From Amoeboradix gromovi (lineage: Eukaryota > Sanchytriomycota > Sanchytriomycetes > Sanchytriales > Sanchytriaceae): a stretch of DNA of 11,936 nucleotides. Both the position numbers and the translations under genes were made by a program. This document shows, one piece after another, positions 6,872-11,936 of the stretch. The stretch spans positions 1-11,936 of the forward strand of contig JADGIF010000276.1 in assembly GCA_018985225.1 (NCBI GenBank), in the 5' to 3' direction. The notes beneath the pieces are model-generated. The model saw only the letters and a program-made list of their open reading frames with translations. It was not told where the DNA came from and did no database searches. Every line of letters starts with the position of its first letter. The stretch's first letter is position 1.

Positions 6872-7091
6872 TATCTTTCATAGTAACAAGCTGAATACCG
6901 TGAACCTTTTTAATTTCTTCATTTATGATTGATTTTACCAGTTGATGCTGTTTTAGTGTTGTTATTTCGTTAAATTTCGAGGACTGTATTTCGATGCTAA
7001 AAAAAGACCCACAACCACCGCTAGTGTCTTTTATATTAAGTATCGAAGGATTAAGTTTTTGCTTCAATTTCTGCTGGATTAATCTTTGCAT
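6867..7091 (-). CDS. BOL3: BolA-like protein 3, mitochondrial Fe-S cluster maturation factor
   Basis: Bol3/BOLA3 acts in the mitochondrial matrix with the Nfu1 and glutaredoxin-5 system to deliver 4Fe-4S clusters to clients such as lipoyl synthase and succinate dehydrogenase. The 74-aa product is nearly all BolA domain. It contains DTSGGCGSFFSIEIQSSKF, including the GGCG with the Cys typical of the BolA3 group, then LKQHQLVKSIINEEIKKVHG, with the conserved His before the second helix, and the LH-x-G-type end. The first 15 residues are basic and amphipathic but short for a targeting peptide. Upstream sequence in frame lacks an ATG, so a separate leader exon cannot be excluded. The TAA stop lies within an AATAAA signal (6866-6871). 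Confidence 0.88.
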   Translation of the reverse strand: MQRLIQQKLKQKLNPSILNIKDTSGGCGSFFSIEIQSSKFNEITTLKQHQLVKSIINEEIKKVHGIQLVTMKDK

Positions 7092-7186
7092 TTTTATTTT
7101 GGCAAAACGTGGGGAAATTGATTGGCTGGGATCCGAAGATTCACGTGTTTGAATTGTGACTTGAAATTATTTTGCACTGCTAATCA
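7092..7186. promoter_or_regulatory. Divergent promoter between BOL3 and RPL18
   Basis: These 95 bases must hold the control regions of two genes facing away from each other. They contain ATTGG at 7121-7125 (CCAAT box on the minus strand) and a palindromic CACGTG E-box at 7142-7147. CCAAT boxes are bound by HAP/NF-Y factors, and CACGTG by bHLH factors such as Cbf1 in fungi. A TATA box is not evident. Site function is inferred from motif and position only. Confidence 0.5.
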
Positions 7187-7771
7187 ATGGCTGTAGATTT
7201 ACCATTTAAGCAACATCAAAAGAAAGCTGGAAGATCAGCACCTGTTAGTAAAAATCCATATTTGAAATTACTTCATCAATTGTATAGTTACCTAGGTAGA
7301 AAGACAGATTCCAAGTTTAACAAAACTATTGAAAAGAGATTATGCATGTCTGGTACTTCAAGACCACCAGTATCTCTATCGTTTGTAAAGAAGCAAGTCT
7401 CTAAAGTCAATGAAGCAGATTTAAAGAATAAAATTGTTGTTGTAGTTGGCACCATTACTAATGACGAACGCCTTTTAGACTCAGAAGTACCAAAAGTGAA
7501 AATCTGTGCCATGAAAATTACAAAAACAGCAAAATCACGAATCATTGCCGCTGGAGGAGAAATTTTAACTTTTGATCAATTGGCATTAAGAGCACCATTA
7601 GGTAAACAAACCATTTTATTAAGAGGTGTCCGTACTTCCAGAGAGGTTTACCGTCACTTTGGTCGTGCTCCAGGAACTAAGAGATCATCAGCTAAACCTT
7701 ATGTTAGATCCAAGGGTAGAAAATTTGAAAAGGCTCGTGGTCGACGTGCATCTCGTGGATATAAGAACTAA
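7187..7771 (+). CDS. RPL18: 60S ribosomal protein eL18
   Basis: eL18 is a structural protein of the large cytosolic ribosomal subunit. The intronless frame encodes 194 aa, close to the usual 186-188. Diagnostic blocks appear in order: [22 protein letters not shown] (family RPP-x-SLS), [54 protein letters not shown] and the C-terminus [18 protein letters not shown] followed by ASRGYKN, which is nearly invariant in eukaryotes. The few extra residues lie near KVNEADLK and LLDSEV. The ATG at 7187 gives [13 protein letters not shown], matching the M-x-VD-x-x start of the family. TAA is followed directly by another TAA, and AATAAA overlaps the stop. Confidence 0.97.
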   Translation: MAVDLPFKQHQKKAGRSAPVSKNPYLKLLHQLYSYLGRKTDSKFNKTIEKRLCMSGTSRPPVSLSFVKKQVSKVNEADLKNKIVVVVGTITNDERLLDSEVPKVKICAMKITKTAKSRIIAAGGEILTFDQLALRAPLGKQTILLRGVRTSREVYRHFGRAPGTKRSSAKPYVRSKGRKFEKARGRRASRGYKN

Positions 7772-7775
7772 TAAA
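7770..7775 (+). terminator. AATAAA poly(A)-type signal overlapping the RPL18 stop
   Basis: The last two bases of the TAA stop (7769-7771) begin the AATAAA hexamer. The next gene starts at 7819, only 47 bases beyond the stop. Confidence 0.5.
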
Positions 7776-7818
7776 TCAGTTACATTTCTATGACTTAATT
7801 TTTATTTTTGTTCTCCGC

Positions 7819-8823
7819 ATGACACTTGAGAACGAGCCCAGTCCTGATAGTTTAACTATCCAATCATTTAAAAGCGTTCAACTACAGCTGCCGTTGACAA
7901 CTTCCAGCACAGAGGTCTATATCGGAAGGTTTCCAGAGTCTACTCCTTCAGTTCAAATTCAAGCTTTTAATCTCAAAGTGTCCAAGTTGCACGCAATCAT
8001 CAATCTAAATGGCAATCAAGACGGTATCACCATTCATTGTAAATCCAAAAATGGATTGTTCGTGAACAACAATTACGTTGATTATGAAGAAGTTGTAAGC
8101 TGCACTTTAAAAGATAAAATCTTCATTGGAAATTCACTATACCATTTCAGGTTAAGCAAAGACTTTAAACAGTGTTCAAGCATTGGTACTGCTTTGGTAC
8201 CCACAAGCGATGATAACTTGACTTCTGAAGCACATGTCTTTAATAAATTCAAAAACTCTGACCCGAGTTCCGAGTTAGTGGATGTAATAAGTTTAGACAA
8301 AGAGAATAAGCAGAAGGTTTCCAAGTCTGTTACTAAATCGGTTAAATTTACTAATAATGTTGAATCTGTGGAAAATATTCCTCCGTTAAATTCAACGGAT
8401 CTTCCATCGCACATTCCACTGTATGACGCAAATGAAGCGACGGATTTCCCTGAAAACCTCATAGATTTAGTTATTGAAACTATTGCATTAAGCGGTCAAA
8501 ATCATTTAACTGTCAGCGCTATAAACCAGGCAATATGCATGAAATTTCATTTTGGTAATCTCAAAAGCCAGATAAGAGAGATACTTCAGAACAACAACTT
8601 TTTTGCGCGCCGTACGGATTCGGGAGTAACTAACAAGATGTGGACATATTTGCCAAACAAGGATTGGGATCGGGAAAGAGGCGAACTCTACTCACATTGC
8701 ATGTCTCAGTTACCTAGTAGGCAATCTAAGATGGGAGTCAAGAGGTATTACTTTAAACCTGTATCCCTTCCAAATGAGAAAAAAAAGAAAAAAAAGATGA
8801 ATGATGATGAATACGTTGTCTAA
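7819..8823 (+). CDS. FHA-domain protein with C-terminal winged-helix-like region (fungal type)
   Basis: A 334-aa protein, probably nuclear. Residues about 18-115 form a forkhead-associated domain that would bind phosphothreonine peptides. The conserved residues are visible: Gly36-Arg37 (VYIGRF), Ser55 and His58 (SKLHA), and Asn78-Gly79 followed by LFVNNN. A low-complexity linker (about 120-205) follows. Residues about 211-315 look like a winged helix (NLIDLVIETIALSG, LTVSAINQAICMKF, SQIREILQNNNFF) ending in MWTYLPNKDWDRERGEL and KRYYFKPV. That end resembles the W-x-Y-x-P-E-x-D and K-QY-W-x-KP tail of filamentous-fungal FHA proteins, which is one reason for calling the host a fungus. A Lys run at 321-326 could be a nuclear localisation signal. 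An exact orthologue (for example a Tos4/Plm2-like regulator) cannot be assigned. Confidence 0.8.
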   Translation: MTLENEPSPDSLTIQSFKSVQLQLPLTTSSTEVYIGRFPESTPSVQIQAFNLKVSKLHAIINLNGNQDGITIHCKSKNGLFVNNNYVDYEEVVSCTLKDKIFIGNSLYHFRLSKDFKQCSSIGTALVPTSDDNLTSEAHVFNKFKNSDPSSELVDVISLDKENKQKVSKSVTKSVKFTNNVESVENIPPLNSTDLPSHIPLYDANEATDFPENLIDLVIETIALSGQNHLTVSAINQAICMKFHFGNLKSQIREILQNNNFFARRTDSGVTNKMWTYLPNKDWDRERGELYSHCMSQLPSRQSKMGVKRYYFKPVSLPNEKKKKKKMNDDEYVV

Positions 8824-8825
8824 TT

Positions 8826-8831
8826 AATAAA
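8826..8831 (+). terminator. AATAAA poly(A)-type signal after the FHA gene
   Basis: The hexamer begins three bases after the TAA stop at 8821-8823. Confidence 0.45.
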
Positions 8832-9105
8832 TACATAAAATACTAGCACATTACTTAGTTTCCGAATTTCATTTTAAGATAGATTCTTCACGAGAATGAG
8901 TCTACCATTGCCGTACATTGGAATTAAACAACGAAAATTTATGAAATAATGATTGAATGATACCACACACAAGGCAAGCAAATATATGCTAGGGTTCTCT
9001 AATCATTGTTTTCTCATCAGCAGAGGATTACCATATGGTACGCAAACGGATAAACCAAAACCAATCCATCTGGCGGTCAGTTGGAAGTATCGTAAAAACT
9101 AACAT

Positions 9106-9510
9106 CTATTTATTGCAAAAGTCCTTGTAATCCTCTGCGCTCATCAGGCCTGTAGCATCAGAGCCTACTTCTATCTTAGCTAACCATCCGCTCTCCTCTG
9201 GACTCTCGTTAATCAGATTCGGATTGTCGTTCAGCTTGGCATTCACCTCGACGACCCTTCCGCTTATTGGCGAGTACACATCACTTGCTGCTTTTACGCT
9301 CTCCACTGCGCCAAGCACCTCTCCCTGATCTACCTCCGAACCTACAGACTTGACCTCTACAAATACCACTTCCCCGAGCGCCTTCTGTGCAAAATTAGAG
9401 ATGCCCACTGTTCCTATATTTTTGTTCAACTTTACCCATTCGTGGTCCTTTGTATACTTTATCTGGCGAATGATTCTTCCAAGCATCTCCTTTGTAAGGT
9501 GAATGTGCAT
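9106..9510 (-). CDS. GCV3: Glycine cleavage system H protein (lipoyl carrier)
   Basis: H protein carries the aminomethyl group on a lipoyl arm between the P, T and L proteins of the mitochondrial glycine decarboxylase complex. The 134-aa product has YTKDHEWV (20-26), GTVGISNFAQKALGEVVFVE, and the lipoylation site GAVESVKAASDVYSPISG with Lys73. DNPNLINESPEESGWLAKIE and a C-terminal SAEDYKDFC follow, so the domain is complete. About 18 residues precede the mature start; MHIHLTKEMLGRIIRQI is basic and could act as a short targeting signal, with Met9 as an alternative start. The open frame extends upstream without an ATG. GC is about 50-57% in the three 60-base lines checked (9181-9360), against 33-40% sampled in neighbouring genes. 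AATAAA (9109-9114) encodes the last two codons just before TAG. Confidence 0.95.
   Translation of the reverse strand: MHIHLTKEMLGRIIRQIKYTKDHEWVKLNKNIGTVGISNFAQKALGEVVFVEVKSVGSEVDQGEVLGAVESVKAASDVYSPISGRVVEVNAKLNDNPNLINESPEESGWLAKIEVGSDATGLMSAEDYKDFCNK
9109..9114 (-). terminator. AATAAA poly(A)-type signal inside the end of the H-protein gene
   Basis: The last two sense codons, AAT AAA (Asn-Lys), form the hexamer immediately before the TAG stop. Confidence 0.4.
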
Positions 9511-9605
9511 CGCTGGTCTTGAAAACGGATGGACATAGTATCTCAGTATTCTTGTGAATTCAACATCACTAGAAGCTTGCAGATTTTCGATATTCGTCTC
9601 AGCCT

Positions 9606-9899
9606 ATGAAATTGAAATTAAGGTACATAAGAATCATTGGATCTAAGCAAGTCCAAATGCTCACATCATTCATTCTACTCTTGACTTGGGTATCTGCAAG
9701 TGCGCCAGCCAACTGCGGTGGCATGAGACGACAGAAACCTAGTACTCCACAAGGACAGTGTTATCTCCATTGTATTGATTATCGTCGTAAAAATGAATAC
9801 ACGAAGAATAATTGCCTCATGAAAAAAGAATACCGTGTACCTGGGCCGTTGATGATAGTCCGGAGTAAATACTGTCATTGCGCAGGTTTATGCCAATAG
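9606..9899 (+). CDS. Small secreted cysteine-rich peptide, defensin-like spacing
   Basis: The frame encodes 97 aa, but the ATG at 9657 (residue 18) places a typical signal peptide at the very start (MLTSFILLLTWVSASA). I therefore favour 9657, giving 80 aa and a mature peptide of about 64 residues. The mature part has seven cysteines: one in NCGG, two in CYLHC, one in NNCL, two in YCHC and one three residues from the C-terminus (GLCQ). C...CxxxC...C...CxC is the order found in the cysteine-stabilised alpha-beta (defensin) fold; the extra Cys and absence of a G-x-C motif are deviations. Secretion is a strong inference; activity (antimicrobial, effector or other) cannot be told. It is divergent from the H-protein gene with 95 bp between them. 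AATAAA follows at 9912-9917. Confidence 0.65.
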   Translation: MKLKLRYIRIIGSKQVQMLTSFILLLTWVSASAPANCGGMRRQKPSTPQGQCYLHCIDYRRKNEYTKNNCLMKKEYRVPGPLMIVRSKYCHCAGLCQ

Positions 9900-9942
9900 T
9901 AAAGCTAGCAAAATAAATCATTCTTTGTTTGCTTTTTGTTAG

Positions 9943-11343
9943 ATCACTGGCTCCACCAGAAGAGATGGGCGGATAGCATACTTGTGGCTTGTTCAACCAC
10001 ATTACGAGCGATATGAAATATGGCCACCCAATTCTGGATCTATATTCATTGATGAAAAGAAGGAATACATTTTTATCCCATAGGAAGAATCTGCAGAAAG
10101 AATTGTTTGTGCAATAAAGGCAGTGTGATCGCAATTGACGGGTTATTCCATCAAAATTAAGAAGCGTTTGCTTCAAACGTATAGTAATTTTGTAAACTTG
10201 GGTCCTAATGAACTCTCTAGTTTAGAATCAGATCTTGAATGTTTGCCTGTATCTCAACCACTCCTTAAGTTTTATCAGTTGGGACTATCGAGCGATTCTA
10301 AGGATGAAGAACAGCTGGAAAGTAAACTAAAAGAGATCTCCAAACAAAGACAACATTTGCAGCACTACATTATGGAGAGCGGCACTGTGAAAATGAATAT
10401 GGAAGATTGGATAGATGATGAACAATCCAAATTGGTTGACAATGAGCCGGAAATTCATGTTCATAAATTAGATGCCATCACAAATCAGCAAGTGGAACAC
10501 ATTGATCTGGAGTCGGATGCAGAAATAGAAATAGCACCTGATAAGAAAGTATTAAGTAATTCAGAAATTAAACGGATCATGCGTCAGAGAAAGAAGAGAA
10601 TAAATACTGCAAATGAACAAGGCTGAAGGCTTCCTGAAAGGCAAGAAAAATCTGAGAAAGAGAGTGAAGCACACGCAACAACACTTGAGGATTTGGAAGA
10701 GGCACTCGGAAATGAAGAAAAGGCTGGGTTAGAATTAATGAAAAAATTACTGCAAGAGAATTAGGAATTGCAAGATAAGGAAATGAATTCAGATTATAAC
10801 AAGGATGAATAAATGCTTGATATTGATGACAATGTATTGGAACTAGAAAATAGCGACAGTTTTTCAGGTTATGTTAGCGATGTCAAAATGCAAAAAAACA
10901 AAAGCGTCATTGGCTCAGACAGCGACACTAACTGTTCAAAGCAAGATGGGCCTAAAACAATAACAAATGTTGTGCCAACTCAGGAGACTTTGTTCTTTCC
11001 ATACTCTGCCCAAAACGCAATCATACAAGAAGAAATAAAATCAGAATAAGATGATGAAATACAGAAGAAAATTGTCCAAAATGCACTGAAGCGGCAATCA
11101 GAAACTCGCTCTACTTTGAGCCAGCAAATTCAACAAAATAAGAACCGAACAAATTGAAGCGCAGATTTCTGAAGATGGACTGGGACTTGACCAGAGCCAT
11201 AATGAGATGAATACAGATGACGAGTTGGATCTTTAATCCCAGCTACTTTTGGTTTTCAAAGCAAGTTTGATACAAAAATTGTCATCAAATTACTGTGTGG
11301 TATGGGTGTCCTTGTCTATATTTTGGCAATATTTTCAATATAA
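9943..11343 (+). pseudogene. Long decayed gene for an acidic, coiled-coil-like protein
   Basis: One frame stays coding-like from 9943 to about 11130 despite stops at 10081 (TAG), 10126 (TGA), 10624 (TGA), 10762 (TAG), 10810 (TAA) and 11047 (TAA). A shift to the next frame near 11130 continues to TAA at 11234-11236. Returning to the first frame gives a further 35 or so codons ending at TAA 11341-11343, with a hydrophobic stretch (VIKLLCGMGVLVYILAIF). Longest open pieces are 165 and 78 codons. The protein is acidic, rich in Glu, Lys, Gln and Ser, with coiled-coil-like parts (EEQLESKLKEISKQRQ, NEEKAGLELMKKLLQEN) and a basic IKRIMRQRKKR. This suggests a nuclear protein, but I recognise no family. 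No GT-AG pair nearby could splice out the stop at 10624, so hidden mini-introns do not explain it. Confidence 0.6.
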
Positions 11344-11371
11344 AAAAAGCTCAGACAAGGTTTGCCTTGAT

Positions 11372-11387
11372 AATAAATAATTTTATT
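11372..11387. terminator. Opposed AATAAA signals between convergent loci
   Basis: AATAAA on the plus strand (11372-11377) and on the minus strand (TTTATT at 11382-11387) lie ten bases apart, between the end of the plus-strand pseudogene (11343) and the end of the minus-strand reading frame (11401). This fits a shared 3' end region of two convergent genes. Confidence 0.4.
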
Positions 11388-11400
11388 TCATAACAAGATT

Positions 11401-11919
11401 TTACGGCATTGAGAATACATCTTCCAAGTAATCAGTATTCCATTGGCATGGTACATCAATTATTTTTACAGCCATTTCGATTGTGTCTTCTTCTGGTTTG
11501 AGCAAATAATTAGTCAACAAGTTTGCACTGACACTCTAAATTGCCACTTTATTATTTTCAGTTAAATTTGGTTTTAATGTACTCAAAGTATCCTGCATTA
11601 CTTCGTAATCCCAATATTTGAGCGATGCCAACTTATTCCATTTACTATCTGAAAGACTGATAGAGCTACCAACAATTGAATTTACGGCCAATTCTGTATA
11701 TTTCTTTATCAGTTTTGAATAAAACCAATCAAATAGCGTTTCTTTCCTAAGTTCAGTAATTCTATCAAAAACCCTGCTAGTTTCTTTAAAATCTGAGTCG
11801 TTCAAGTTGAGAGAACGAAGTAATTTTGATGGAAATTGATTTGGCAAATAGAGTAGACCTTGTTGTTTTAACTCGCATCGAACCTCGGCAAAAGAGAAGA
11901 ATAATAATTTACTAACCAA
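11401..11919 (-). CDS. Unrecognised gene, partial at the right edge, with an internal TAG
   Basis: A minus-strand frame of 126 codons ends at TAG (11536-11538) and stays open for another 44 plausible codons (SVSANLLTNYLLKPEEDT and onward) to TAA at 11401-11403. No ATG begins it: at 11919 the codon is TTG, so the true start lies beyond the window or across an intron; GTTAGTAAAT near 11916 resembles a donor site. The product is helical, with ETLFDWFYSKLIKKYTEL and LASLKYWDYEVMQDTLSTLK. I do not recognise it. Either the TAG is the genuine stop, or the gene is losing its C-terminus, or it has just become a pseudogene. The neighbouring convergent locus is clearly decayed. AATAAA follows at 11382-11387. 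Confidence 0.5.
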
Positions 11920-11936
11920 TTTTTGTTAAAAAGCTT

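Noticed and set aside
8824-9105. Possible small gene at 9034 (31 codons) or RNA gene in the FHA to H-protein gap
   Set aside because: The short frame overlaps the 3' end of the H-protein gene, and no tRNA cloverleaf or other RNA signature was found by eye.
9817-10176. Minus-strand frame of 119 codons
   Set aside because: It overlaps the cysteine-rich peptide and pseudogene on the plus strand and has no motif; a shadow frame.
10135-11343. Resemblance of the pseudogene to the XPG/Rad2 spacer and internal nuclease region
   Set aside because: Only an acidic spacer and a short LL-x2-MGV stretch are suggestive. The N-terminal nuclease motifs are absent, so the match is too weak to name.
4741-11538. 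A variant genetic code in which TAA and TAG mean Gln
   Set aside because: Intact conserved genes here (RPL18, FHA, BOL3, H protein, NAD kinase) all end properly at TAA or TAG and contain none inside. Damage is confined to unrecognised loci and includes TGA and frameshifts.
1-11936. CRISPR arrays, rRNA or tRNA genes, bacterial operon signals
   Set aside because: No regularly spaced direct repeats, rRNA blocks or tRNA consensus boxes were seen, and the gene content is clearly eukaryotic nuclear.

Overview
The window reads as AT-rich nuclear DNA of a eukaryote, most likely a fungus. Supporting signs are a fungal-style FHA plus winged-helix protein, a eukaryotic NAD kinase with the HTLSFRP block, cytosolic ribosomal protein eL18, TFIIF alpha, and monocistronic genes on both strands with very short gaps. 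Introns are almost absent. The one I can prove from protein conservation, in NAD kinase, is only 19 nt long. AATAAA poly(A)-type signals overlap or touch several stop codons. I cannot name the species; an early-diverging, compact-genome fungus is an inference.

Layout. 1-1100 is mobile-element debris: a C-x2-C-rich fragment on the plus strand and a broken transposase-like protein (HxDNCxGQ / GHTKFGPD motifs) on the minus strand. 1130-2305 is intact TFIIF alpha. 2662-3801 is a large imperfect inverted repeat whose arms each carry the tail of a Fanzor/TnpB-type nuclease gene, tail to tail. Directly after each tail is a conserved 22-nt hairpin that could be the relic of its guide-RNA scaffold. 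The outer end of the right arm includes the stop codon of an unrecognised 294-304 aa protein (3794-4708, minus). 4741-5354 is a decayed plus-strand gene.

5472-8823 is a compact housekeeping block: NAD kinase and the mitochondrial BolA-like protein Bol3 on the minus strand, then eL18 and the FHA protein on the plus strand. A 95-bp divergent promoter separates Bol3 and eL18. 9106-9510 (minus) is glycine cleavage H protein, with GC near 50% against about 33-40% in neighbours. It is divergent from a small secreted cysteine-rich peptide (9606-9899, plus). 9943-11343 is a long pseudogene of an acidic, coiled-coil-like protein, held in one frame across several stop codons. 11401-11919 (minus) is an unrecognised gene running off the right edge, with one internal TAG.

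How the genes relate. Most are independent housekeeping genes. Bol3 and H protein belong to one pathway by established knowledge: Bol3 supports Fe-S loading of lipoyl synthase, whose product lipoylates H protein. They are not co-transcribed. The most interesting material is the Fanzor inverted repeat with its hairpin, and the ultra-short intron.
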